Virus record (IMG/VR): IMGVR_UViG_3300030109_004897
Coordinates: 1 to 50,594 of that record
Source of the DNA: a virus
Direction: 5' to 3' (one strand)
DNA: 50,594 nucleotides
Shown here: positions 41,998 through 48,926 of the stretch, in pieces
Layout: every line of letters begins with the position of its first letter
Numbering within the stretch: position 1 is the stretch's first letter
Notes under the pieces: generated by a model
What the model saw: only the letters and a program-made list of their open reading frames with translations
Databases searched by the model: none
What the model was told of the DNA's origin: nothing
Position numbers and translations under genes: made by a program

Positions 41998-42867
41998 ATG
42001 ACATATACTAATAAAGAGCTAAATGAAATAGTTCTACTAATACAGTGTGGTGAAACACTAGAAGACGCAAAAAACATTATAAGACTAAAGTATAAACTTA
42101 CAAACCAAGGAAAAAAAATAACCGAACTGGCTGAAAAAGTTAAAGAATACTTTGAAGTGGAAACACTTATATCACCATCAAGAAGCTCAGAAGATATTGG
42201 TCCAATGGCTGTGTTTACATACCTAATACACGAGATTCTTGGTGACTACAAAGCAAAAAATGTACACGAAACATTCTCAATAATAACAAAAAAGTCTAGA
42301 TGTACATTCTATCACTACACTAAAATGTATGAAGATGGTCAACACTTAGTTGATAGAAGAATATCTAAAAAAAATTACGTAGCAAATCACTTCCTAATAC
42401 TAAAAGGTAAACTTCTTAATGAAGACGTGTCAAATGATCTTCTAATAGTAAAAGAAAAAGCAAAAAGAAATTCTTTGGCTAGAAAAAGATTTGAACAAAA
42501 TAAAAAAGACATCATATACGACATACAAAATAACATAATGTCATACAACGAGCTTAATAAAAAATATTTTATGCTCAATGATCACAGAAATGTTAAAAAG
42601 TTTTTTGCACTAGAAGAGAAAAAATATACTAAATTTATAAGAAATGGCTACCGTACTAGACTTTCTAAAATTATAGAAAAATATAAAAAAAGTTTTAATA
42701 GTAAAATACAAAAAGGATGTACCTTTGAAGAAATTAATGACTACTTTGACATATATCCATATTGTAAACTTTTAAGAAGAGTAGCCTACAAACACGAAAG
42801 AATAATATTCGATATTATAATAAAAAATGAGAACAACAGAAAAAAGAAAATCCAGACCAATCAATGA
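41998..42867 (+). CDS. DNA-binding protein with a DnaA-C-like HTH
   Basis: A 289-aa basic protein. The middle part, VFTYLIHEILGDYKAKNVHE (about residues 72-91) followed by TFYHYTKMYEDGQHLVD, resembles the C-terminal DNA-binding domain of DnaA, in which a helix, a turn and a DHST-type motif bind DnaA boxes; here the DHST motif is replaced by CTFYHY. The rest is Lys/Asn-rich with long helices. It may act in replication initiation or regulation. It has the leader ATTAAAATTAAAATG. Confidence 0.4.
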   Translation: MTYTNKELNEIVLLIQCGETLEDAKNIIRLKYKLTNQGKKITELAEKVKEYFEVETLISPSRSSEDIGPMAVFTYLIHEILGDYKAKNVHETFSIITKKSRCTFYHYTKMYEDGQHLVDRRISKKNYVANHFLILKGKLLNEDVSNDLLIVKEKAKRNSLARKRFEQNKKDIIYDIQNNIMSYNELNKKYFMLNDHRNVKKFFALEEKKYTKFIRNGYRTRLSKIIEKYKKSFNSKIQKGCTFEEINDYFDIYPYCKLLRRVAYKHERIIFDIIIKNENNRKKKIQTNQ

Positions 42868-42952
42868 AAATCACATCTTGAATCTGGATTTAATGTTTTA
42901 CTTTAAAAAACCAATCAAAAATAAAAACATAAAGCTAACGAAGCTTCTCTAG
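42827..42952 (+). CDS. Possible small basic protein overlapping the previous gene
   Basis: ATG at 42827 to TAG at 42950-42952. The product is 41 aa, MRTTEKRKSRPINENHILNL at the start and KKPIKNKNIKLTKLL at the end. It begins within the 3' end of the 289-aa gene in another frame. It could be a real coupled peptide, or an artefact of the AT-rich sequence. Confidence 0.25.
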   Translation: MRTTEKRKSRPINENHILNLDLMFYFKKPIKNKNIKLTKLL

Positions 42953-43181
42953 ATTTAAAAACCAAACTGAGTTTAGTTAAAAAAACTATAATACTAATAA
43001 CAATAATAATACTAATAATAATACTACTAATAATAATACTAATACTATCAAATATAACAAATATATATCACTCACACAAATAACCCTAGTTCCTGGGTTA
43101 GCAAAAGCCATCCTTAACAAGAAAAAAGTTAAAGATTTTGAGTTCTACTGCTATTTAAAAACACTAGAATACAGCGGATGT
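42953..43181 (+). other. AT-rich region with an AAT/ACT trinucleotide tract
   Basis: No separate gene is supported here. About 42990-43055 is a near-perfect tract of AAT and ACT triplets. The frame of the following winged-helix gene stays open through it from 42981, and from about 43078 it reads as credible protein (LVPGLAKAILNKKKVKDFEF). The tract could be a DNA-unwinding element next to replication-type genes. Confidence 0.45.
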
Positions 43182-43973
43182 GTGAAAGATTATGAAATGG
43201 TTGTCCTTGAAATGGATACCCAACTCTCTGTTAAAACTATCAACAGAAGACTACAAGCTCTTCAAAGCTTAGGATGGATAGACATAAAAGGTCCAAACAT
43301 CTACCTTAGATCACTGAAAAAAATATGCAAGTCAGTAGACTGCAGATATAACGATAATAAACCTAAAAAGAAAAAACATCAATCAAGTAAAATATATACG
43401 ATAAAAGAATTACTTAGAGCTGAATCTCTAAGAGAACACATCTCTGCTCAAGAAACAAAAGCATTAAGAAAAGCAAGCAAGAAGTCAACGAAGTACCTTA
43501 AAAGCTTTGGGATAAAAGGTCTCAAAGCTTGGTTACTCAATTCTCCAGAAGAATTACAAGAGCATTCGCAGTTTTTTAGAAGCTTAGAGGTAACTGCCTC
43601 CAGAGAGAAATGTGCAGAAATTTGGGGTTGCTCCCTTATTGACGCTTCAAGGTCATTAAACGCTCTGGCTCGTAATAGAGTTATCTCTGATAGGAAAAGG
43701 GCAGGAATGATATATAAAGGCGACGAGCAGAGAGCTGCTGCTTTGAGAAGAGTATACGACGACCCCACTATCTTTCACAAAAAAGGGAAGATATATAAGA
43801 AGTTAAATAATCTAATTACTTTTTTAAAGGTTGATGTAGAAAAACATCAATACGTTCCAGATTCAAAGTTCTACCAAGGAGGTGATGACTACGATTCGAG
43901 GTTTCTCTTTAAATTAGATATGATGTATACTTCTTATCTATCTAAGTTTAGTTTGGGGATTAAGTGTTCGTAG
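43182..43973 (+). CDS. Winged-helix protein, true start unclear
   Basis: 263 aa from a GTG at 43182, but the frame is open back to 42981 and codes for plausible protein from about 43078 with no ATG, GTG or TTG before 43182. The sequence has SVKTINRRLQALQSLGWIDI, a winged-helix DNA-recognition type, followed by basic linker KPKKKKHQSSK and a second HTH-like part (SREKCAEIWGCSLIDASRSL). It is probably a replication initiator or regulator. The start problem may reflect an unusual start codon or a frameshift. Confidence 0.55.
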   Translation: MKDYEMVVLEMDTQLSVKTINRRLQALQSLGWIDIKGPNIYLRSLKKICKSVDCRYNDNKPKKKKHQSSKIYTIKELLRAESLREHISAQETKALRKASKKSTKYLKSFGIKGLKAWLLNSPEELQEHSQFFRSLEVTASREKCAEIWGCSLIDASRSLNALARNRVISDRKRAGMIYKGDEQRAAALRRVYDDPTIFHKKGKIYKKLNNLITFLKVDVEKHQYVPDSKFYQGGDDYDSRFLFKLDMMYTSYLSKFSLGIKCS

Positions 43974-44113
43974 TATCACTTCGTTCTAGACTTGTACCAT
44001 TTTTGTCCAATCCAATAATAGATGAATTAATCTAACTACTACTCCTATACCCTGTTCAAAAAAAAACATACTTTAAGTGTGTTTTGTCATTACAAATAAT
44101 TAAATTAGTCATT

Positions 44114-44779
44114 ATGAAAACCCAAGCAATTATTTACATTAGAGTATCTACAAACAAACAAGATAACTCATTAGAGATGCAGAAGGATAAATGTGTCCTG
44201 TTCTGCAAAGAAAAAGATTATGAGGTAGTTGATATAATTATTGACGAAGACATCTCAGGAGGTTCTAAAATATTCAAAAGACCGGGAGGTTCTGTCCTTA
44301 AGGAAAGAATCGACAACAAAGAGATAAACCACGTTGTATCATGGAAGCTTGATCGTATATCTAGAAAGGTAATAGACGGTCTTACTTTTATTGACACACT
44401 TAATAAAGAAGGAATAGGAATGTCAATCCTGGACTTAAATGGTGAATCAATAGATACCAATACAGCAACAGGAAAGTTCTTCATATCATTAATGCTATCT
44501 CTTAACGAAATGGAAAGAGGTATTATCTCTGAGAGAACGTCTACAATTCTTCAAAACAAAAAAAAGAACTTAGAGGTATACAGCAGGAAAGCACCTTTTG
44601 GATTTAAAAAAAGAGGTAAAAAGCTTATCCCTGTGGAAAAGGATTTAGATAAGGTCAGAAAGGTTATTATGTTGCATCAGACACGCTCTAAGAGAAAATT
44701 ATCTCTGGACCTAGTGATAGGATACAATGTTGTAAGCAGAATTATTAGAGATAAGGATTTTTATAAAGACCATATATGA
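44114..44779 (+). CDS. Small serine recombinase (resolvase/invertase type)
   Basis: A 221-aa protein. The N-terminus AIIYIRVSTNKQDNSLEMQK carries the catalytic Ser in YIRVS, with the conserved Arg two residues before. Later WKLDRISRKVIDGLTFIDTL contains the conserved D-R-x-x-R, and EMERGIISERT carries the ER pair. The C-terminal ~50 residues (SLDLVIGYNVVSRIIRDKDF) are a short HTH, as in resolvases and invertases. The chemistry is strand exchange at a dimer site. The start at 44114 follows TAAATTAGTCATT; an upstream TTG start is less likely. Confidence 0.8.
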   Translation: MKTQAIIYIRVSTNKQDNSLEMQKDKCVLFCKEKDYEVVDIIIDEDISGGSKIFKRPGGSVLKERIDNKEINHVVSWKLDRISRKVIDGLTFIDTLNKEGIGMSILDLNGESIDTNTATGKFFISLMLSLNEMERGIISERTSTILQNKKKNLEVYSRKAPFGFKKRGKKLIPVEKDLDKVRKVIMLHQTRSKRKLSLDLVIGYNVVSRIIRDKDFYKDHI

Positions 44780-44922
44780 AATTACAAGTAAGTTTGTTCC
44801 CTGGTAACTGCATAATATGTAACCGTAAAATAACCACTATTTTTACGGTTTGCTCCGTAAGGTGTCAAAAAAAACTAAACGAAAGAGATAAAAAAGTAAT
44901 AACAAAAATTAAATTAAAATGA
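44776..44922 (+). CDS. Tiny zinc-finger-like protein
   Basis: A 48-aa protein overlapping the recombinase stop (ATGA). It has two Cys pairs, CIIC and CSVRC, in the pattern C-x2-C ... C-x3-C (NCIICNRKITTIFTVCSVRC, then QKKLNERDKK), which matches small treble-clef zinc fingers. It overlaps the next gene by 4 bases at ATGA. A perfect 10-bp hairpin lies inside its coding sequence (44821-44850). Confidence 0.5.
   Translation: MKLQVSLFPGNCIICNRKITTIFTVCSVRCQKKLNERDKKVITKIKLK
44821..44850 (+). promoter_or_regulatory. Perfect hairpin inside a small gene
   Basis: AACCGTAAAA (44821-44830) is the exact reverse complement of TTTTACGGTT (44841-44850), around a 10-base loop. It is not followed by a T-run, so it is not a simple terminator. 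It may be an operator, a recombinase site or an mRNA structure. Confidence 0.45.
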
Positions 44923-45176
44923 CGGATATAGATTTATCATTCAAAGGAATAGAGTACACATTTACAGATGTGGAAATAGAAGAAAGCTGCCCTGGAGATT
45001 ATGACACCCCTCCATACGAAGGTGGCGTTATAGGATACCATAAGGTTTTAACACGTTTAAAGCCATTACATCCTGCTAATGATGTTACTGATATGTTTGA
45101 ATCACTAACGGATAGCGACGATGTTTTAGAAATGTTAAACGAAAGAGTACAAGATATGTACGACGAAGAACGTTAA
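44919..45176 (+). CDS. Small hypothetical protein
   Basis: An 85-aa acidic protein (MTDIDLSFKGIEYTFTDVEI) with DYDTPPYEGGVIGYHKVLTR in the middle and a helical acidic end. The function is unknown. It overlaps the zinc-finger gene by 4 bases, so it is coupled to it. It is preceded by an A-rich leader AATTAAATTAAAATG. Confidence 0.45.
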   Translation: MTDIDLSFKGIEYTFTDVEIEESCPGDYDTPPYEGGVIGYHKVLTRLKPLHPANDVTDMFESLTDSDDVLEMLNERVQDMYDEER

Positions 45177-45196
45177 ATAATAATTTTATATAACAC

Positions 45197-45400
45197 ATGA
45201 ATTTTTACAGAAAAAAACCTGAAGTAATTCAAGCATTACAGTACAACGGAAAAAACGCTCAAGAAATTTTAGACTTTGTTGGAACAAAACAAGACACCTT
45301 TATGTTTCCTTTTAAGACAGATTTTGTTGTAAAGCATACAGACGGTAAATTTGATATATACACTAAAGAAGTTTTTGATTATTTTTTTGAGAAGCTATGA
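45197..45400 (+). CDS. Phage hypothetical protein (MxFRKKP-type)
   Basis: A 67-aa protein: MNFYRKKPEVIQALQYNGKN at the start, then FVVKHTDGKFDIYTKEVFDY, FFEKL. A closely similar pattern (RKKP-x-V-I-x-A-x-Q-Y/W near the N-terminus and a short Asp-Phe end) is common in phage genomes, with unknown function. It overlaps the GroES-like gene at ATGA (45397-45400). Confidence 0.6.
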   Translation: MNFYRKKPEVIQALQYNGKNAQEILDFVGTKQDTFMFPFKTDFVVKHTDGKFDIYTKEVFDYFFEKL

Positions 45401-46044
45401 TATATGTAAAAGATTTTATGCTTGTTGATATAGATTTGAAACAGCATTTGAGAAAAACTATAAAGCTAGGAGAAGAAGAGGTAGAGCTTTACATGGATAC
45501 AATATTCTCCAGAATGGAAGAAGACGGCACAGCTCCTTTAGATCCCTCTTTGATACCTCACAAAGGAACGGTAATAGGAAAGCCAAGAGGGCTTAGTAGT
45601 ATAGTAAAAAAAGATGATATTACTTTGGATGAAATAGATGAAGGTGATGTTGTTTACTTTCATCATCATGTAGTTAATTTTGAGAGAAGAACAGAAGACG
45701 GTAAGTTTTTCTTTCGGTTCTTTAGAGATATGATTGCTAAGTATGCTACTAGCTCATATTGTAAAATCGTAGACGGAGAGATAATCCCAATACACAAGTG
45801 GTCCATTTGTAAGAAGTATAAAAACATATTTCAATCCACAACCTTAATAATTCCAGACTACCTTAAGAATAAAAAAACAGAAGATTTATTAGAGGTGGTT
45901 GCTCCTTCAAGGTTTATTGCTGATGAAGTTAGTAAAGGAGATGTGATTGTTGTTAAACCTCTGGGTGCTGTTGATCTTAAGATAGAAGGTGAAGATTATG
46001 TGGTTATCCATGAAGATGATATTTTTGGTGTTCAGACTTCTTAA
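45397..46044 (+). CDS. GroES-like co-chaperonin protein
   Basis: A 215-aa protein. Residues about 54-95 (PHKGTVIGKPRGLSS ... EIDEGDVVYFHHHVVN) and about 147-215 (STTLIIPDYLKNKKTEDLLE, then VSKGDVIVVKPLGAVDLKIE, GEDYVVIHEDDIFGV) each resemble parts of the GroES beta-barrel: the mobile loop, the GxxV-x-V strand and the terminal E-G-E-x-Y-x-x-I-x-x-x-DI. Normal GroES is about 97 aa, so this protein may hold two related modules. It could work with host GroEL in folding capsid proteins, as T4 gp31 does. Confidence 0.55.
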   Translation: MIYVKDFMLVDIDLKQHLRKTIKLGEEEVELYMDTIFSRMEEDGTAPLDPSLIPHKGTVIGKPRGLSSIVKKDDITLDEIDEGDVVYFHHHVVNFERRTEDGKFFFRFFRDMIAKYATSSYCKIVDGEIIPIHKWSICKKYKNIFQSTTLIIPDYLKNKKTEDLLEVVAPSRFIADEVSKGDVIVVKPLGAVDLKIEGEDYVVIHEDDIFGVQTS

Positions 46045-46059
46045 TTAGTAAATTAAATT

Positions 46060-46677
46060 ATGAAAATATTATTAGCCTGCGAAGAAAGCCAGGCAGTAAC
46101 AAAAGAATTTAGAAAGTTAGGACACGAAGCATTCTCATGTGATATACTACCCTGTAGTGGTGGTCATCCAGAATGGCATCTACAACAAGATGTAACAGAA
46201 CTATTAAAACAAAAATGGGATATGATAATTGCGTTCCCTCCATGCACTTTCTTAACAGTAACAGGGAATAGATGGTTTAACATTGAAAGATACGGTGAGA
46301 AAGCAATAAAAAGACACGCTGACCGGAAAGAAGCTATCAAGTTTTTTATGTTGTTTGCTAATGCTAAATGTGATAGGATAGCCATTGAAAATCCTGTAGG
46401 TATAATAAGTAGCGAATGGAGAAAGCCTGATCAAATAATAAACCCTTATCAATTTGGGGATGCGTTTGAAAAAAAGACCTGCTTATGGTTAAAAGGATTG
46501 CCAGAATTAAAGCCAACAAATATTGTTGAACCACCAAAAAGAACAGAGTTTAAAAGTGGTAAAACTATGCCTGCATGGTACGCTGAAGCATGGAGGTTGC
46601 CAAAAGACGAGAGAGCTAAATTAAGGAGCAAGACATTCCCAGGAATTGCAAAAGCTATGGCAGAGCAATGGACTTAG
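46060..46677 (+). CDS. DNA cytosine C5 methyltransferase-like protein
   Basis: A 205-aa protein. The N-terminus MKILLACEESQAVTKEFRKL is a Rossmann-like SAM site, SCDILPCSGG the acidic strand-2 region, FPPCTFLTVTG the PPC catalytic loop with cysteine at about residue 68, and IENPVGI the ENP motif. The target-recognition domain is reduced, so this is the small phage type of C5 methyltransferase. It would protect phage DNA from restriction. The ATG follows TTAGTAAATTAAATT. Confidence 0.75.
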   Translation: MKILLACEESQAVTKEFRKLGHEAFSCDILPCSGGHPEWHLQQDVTELLKQKWDMIIAFPPCTFLTVTGNRWFNIERYGEKAIKRHADRKEAIKFFMLFANAKCDRIAIENPVGIISSEWRKPDQIINPYQFGDAFEKKTCLWLKGLPELKPTNIVEPPKRTEFKSGKTMPAWYAEAWRLPKDERAKLRSKTFPGIAKAMAEQWT

Positions 46678-46706
46678 TATTAATGTTAAAAATAAATACT
46701 GTAACG

Positions 46707-46904
46707 ATGGAAGAAAAAATAGTTGAAATATTATTTAAGACAATTTTAACTAATACCGAAATAGAACAATGCACTAAAGAGTTATTGAAATTATTTGATG
46801 TTAGTTATTCTGTTTTTGACCACGAAACTATTCAAAGAATTAGAAATAGTTCTTCTGATGCGGAAGTTCGTAGAATGATTAAAACTAAAATTCAAAAATT
46901 GTAA
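46707..46904 (+). CDS. Cassette-borne hypothetical protein (MEEKIV family, copy A)
   Basis: A 65-aa acidic-to-neutral protein: MEEKIVEILFKTILTNTEIE at the start and VFDHETIQRIRNSSSDAEVR near the end. The first 30 residues are nearly identical to those of the gene at 47887. It is helical and no function is recognised. I chose the ATG at 46707, as in the copy at 47887. The stop TAA lies in the attC-like site. Confidence 0.5.
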   Translation: MEEKIVEILFKTILTNTEIEQCTKELLKLFDVSYSVFDHETIQRIRNSSSDAEVRRMIKTKIQKL

Positions 46905-46963
46905 CTAACGCATTGTGTATGGTGCGTATGCCGATAGGCTATGCAATATACACTTTGTTAGGC
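46902..46963 (+). repeat. attC-like site 3
   Basis: TAACTAACG then stems GTGTAT with ATACAC and TGCGTATGCC with GGCTATGCA (bulge), ending TTTGTTAGGC. The final GTTAGGC is a good GTTRRRY core site. Confidence 0.6.
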
Positions 46964-46976
46964 TTAGTTAATTTAT

Positions 46977-47852
46977 ATGATGATCAAATCAAATAAAAAT
47001 ATATTTTGTTCTGTATCTGCTGGTTATAGTAGTGTTATGATGGCTATTAAGTTACGTGATTGGTTTCCTGATCATAATATTATTAATGTGATGGCAAATA
47101 CAAGCAAAGAACGTAAAGAAAGTTTACATTTTATGAATGAATGTGATAAGCATTTTAAATTGAACTTGGTTTGGTTAGAGGCTGAATTTCACGAAAAAGG
47201 AACTGGTGTAACTCCTAACATAGTTACTTACGAAAATCTTAAACGTAATGGGGAAATATTTGAACAAGGGATTAAGAAGTTAGGAATACCAAGCAAAATA
47301 AATAAATGGTGTAATAGGGATATGAAGCTTGAAATACTTACAAAGTATGCTAAAAGTGTTTTTGGTAAAGATAATTATTCTGTTGCAGTTGGTTTACGAA
47401 TTGATGAAATGGATAGGGTTAGGAAAGATTATAAATCTAACAATGTTTTTTATCCTTTAATTGATCGTAAGATAAGCCAAAAAGAAAGAAATAAGTTTTG
47501 GAAAGACCAACCTGTTAAAATTAGTATTGAAGCATATAAAGGTAATTGTGATTTATGTTTTGCTAAATCTAATAGAAAACTAATTACTATAATTAAAGAA
47601 GAGACTAATTTAATTGACTGGTGGGACAGAATGATTAAGGAATACGGACAAATAAAAATAGATAGTAAGCCAAGTTATAACGATTTGTTAGAAGCTAATA
47701 ACGGAATGACTTTTTATAGAGGTTATAACACTATTGAAGATTTAGTAAAGATGTCACAACAACCTTTCACAAAAGCAACAGATGAATATATTTATAAAAA
47801 CGATTTGTTTGATTTAGAAGATGAATGTGGAAGTGGATGTAGTGTCTTTTAA
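46977..47852 (+). CDS. PAPS reductase/PP-loop ATPase-family protein
   Basis: A 291-aa protein. Residues 12-19 (VSAGYSSV) are a variant PP-loop (normally SGGxDS) for ATP binding, and HIIN-type VMANTSKERKESLHFM follows. CNRDMKLEIL and NCDLCFAKSNRKL carry cysteines that could bind a metal cluster or act in catalysis, and the C-terminus ends ECGSGCSVF. The family includes PAPS reductases and DndC-like and other PP-loop enzymes; the phage role (nucleotide or tRNA/DNA modification, sulphur transfer) is open. It is the body of one cassette. Confidence 0.6.
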   Translation: MMIKSNKNIFCSVSAGYSSVMMAIKLRDWFPDHNIINVMANTSKERKESLHFMNECDKHFKLNLVWLEAEFHEKGTGVTPNIVTYENLKRNGEIFEQGIKKLGIPSKINKWCNRDMKLEILTKYAKSVFGKDNYSVAVGLRIDEMDRVRKDYKSNNVFYPLIDRKISQKERNKFWKDQPVKISIEAYKGNCDLCFAKSNRKLITIIKEETNLIDWWDRMIKEYGQIKIDSKPSYNDLLEANNGMTFYRGYNTIEDLVKMSQQPFTKATDEYIYKNDLFDLEDECGSGCSVF

Positions 47853-47870
47853 TTAAGCCTAATGTTAAAA
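47853..47870 (+). repeat. Degenerate cassette junction
   Basis: TAAGCCTAAT (47854-47863), the expected end of the preceding cassette, is followed directly by GTTAAAAAATAAATACTG, the start of the next one, with no stem between. The attC hairpin appears to be missing here, so the two cassettes would be fused or the site is decayed. Confidence 0.4.
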
Positions 47871-47886
47871 AATAAATACTGTAACG

Positions 47887-48138
47887 ATGGAAGAAAAAAT
47901 AGTTGAAATATTATTTAAGACAATTTTAACTAATACCGAAATAGACCAATGTACTAAGGAGTTATTGGATTTATTTAGTGTTAACAAACGTGCTTTTAAT
48001 ATAACGTACTTAGCTAATGATGAAATAATTAAAGGTTTAACTGTATTAGCAGATAACGAAGAAGAAGCTATGCACAAAGCATTATTATTAAGAGATTCAA
48101 AAGATATTTATAGTGCTATTGAAGTTAATGTTTGTTAA
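47887..48138 (+). CDS. Cassette-borne hypothetical protein (MEEKIV family, copy B)
   Basis: An 83-aa protein: the first ~30 residues MEEKIVEILFKTILTNTEID equal copy A, then the sequence diverges to SVNKRAFNITYLANDEIIKG and LTVLADNEEEAMHKALLLRD. The C-terminal half resembles short DUF-like pieces that pair with other proteins, but no function is clear. The ~125-base match to copy A extends upstream over about 25 bases. The stop TAA lies in attC-like site 4. Confidence 0.5.
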   Translation: MEEKIVEILFKTILTNTEIDQCTKELLDLFSVNKRAFNITYLANDEIIKGLTVLADNEEEAMHKALLLRDSKDIYSAIEVNVC

Positions 48139-48225
48139 CGGTTAGTATAAGATTATTGCGCTAACCACTAACTTAAATAATAGCACTAACATAACATAGC
48201 GCATTAATTTTATACATTGTTATGC
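48134..48225 (+). repeat. attC-like site 4
   Basis: Arms GTATAAGATTATTGCGC and GCGCATTAATTTTATAC pair over 15 of 17 bases with a longer loop between. The end CATTGTTATGC carries the GTTATGC core site. Confidence 0.6.
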
Positions 48226-48244
48226 ACTTTTAATTGATTTAAAA

Positions 48245-48490
48245 ATGGAAAATATTAGAGAAAAAGTTTACAACTTTAAGACAAAGAACAAAGAAGGTTT
48301 TGTTCAAAGTGAAATAGATACTTTATTAAAATACTACCCAAACATTAATATAGACAAGTTTAACAGCGCATTAAGGGGGATTACTTGCATGATAATAAAT
48401 GACGAAACAGTAATATACCATTGTGACATTGATAAGGCTTTGCGCTGTGGGGTTGAAAATAGAAACATTCGTAGTTGGGAATGGGACTAA
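48245..48490 (+). CDS. Cassette-borne hypothetical protein
   Basis: An 81-aa protein: MENIREKVYNFKTKNKEGFV, then EIDTLLKYYPNINIDKFNSA and TCMIINDETVIYHCDIDKAL. It is a mixed alpha/beta, Asn-rich protein of unknown function. It starts 26 bases after the core of site 4, and its stop lies 4 bases before GCGCATAAC of site 5. Confidence 0.5.
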   Translation: MENIREKVYNFKTKNKEGFVQSEIDTLLKYYPNINIDKFNSALRGITCMIINDETVIYHCDIDKALRCGVENRNIRSWEWD

Positions 48491-48494
48491 TTGC

Positions 48495-48563
48495 GCATAA
48501 CGCCCTTGTAAACGAGCTTGAGCGACTGCCGAGGAACGAGGTTGCGTTTATAACTTGTTAATT
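48495..48563 (+). repeat. attC-like site 5
   Basis: GCATAACGCCC, then the stem GTAAACG with CGTTTATA, the loop GCGACTGCCGAGGAACGAGG and the end CTTGTTAATT. The loop is very close to that of site 2. Confidence 0.6.
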
Positions 48564-48578
48564 TTTATTAAACAAAAC

Positions 48579-48926
48579 ATGAGAACACTAATATTAGATA
48601 AAGAAGGAAATGCGGTTATCACAACCAATGATAAGTTTGACAAAATAACTATTATGGTAGGTGAATATTACATCAAAGGATTACACATTCCTTCTAAGCA
48701 GTTCTCTATCGAAACAATAGACTCCATTAAAGCAGTCAGGGACTATCTCAATAGCGTAATAAACAAAGGAGAAAAGGTCGCACAATTAGAAAAAGAACAC
48801 AAAGAACTAAGCGAGAAATACCTACAAAAAAAAGACGAACAGGTTTACCAAAAGATAAAACAGATTAAATCTGAATTTATTAAATTGAGAGGTAAAACTG
48901 CTAGTAATGGAAAAATACACATATAA
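48579..48926 (+). CDS. Hypothetical coiled-coil protein
   Basis: A 115-aa protein: MRTLILDKEGNAVITTNDKF and an N-terminal beta part, then a long helix (EKVAQLEKEHKELSEKYLQK) and a basic C-terminus. I chose the ATG at 48579, after site 5, rather than an earlier in-frame ATG. It may be a tail or packaging accessory; the function is unknown. It overlaps the next small gene by 20 bases. Confidence 0.5.
   Translation: MRTLILDKEGNAVITTNDKFDKITIMVGEYYIKGLHIPSKQFSIETIDSIKAVRDYLNSVINKGEKVAQLEKEHKELSEKYLQKKDEQVYQKIKQIKSEFIKLRGKTASNGKIHI

Larger units (their letters stand above)
46682..48563 (+). mobile_element. Array of integron-type gene cassettes
   Basis: Four ORFs (46707, 46977, 47887, 48245) alternate with attC-like sites at 46902, 48134 and 48495; a fourth site is degenerate at 47853. 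In the second cassette the start GTTAGGCTTA pairs with TAAGCCTAAT at 47854-47863, and in the last one GTTATGC pairs with GCATAAC (48495-48501), the relation expected between the ends of a cassette. ORF starts lie 20-38 bases after each core site and stops lie inside or close to the next site. No integrase gene is in the window, so this would be a cluster lacking an integrase. Confidence 0.55.

Noticed and set aside
43448-43768. An antisense frame of 106 codons opposite the winged-helix gene
   Set aside because: It has no leader and its product is a Leu/Ser-rich shadow of helix-rich coding sequence.
46164-46631. Antisense frames opposite the methyltransferase-like gene
   Set aside because: Shadows of a gene with clear PPC and ENP motifs; no independent support.
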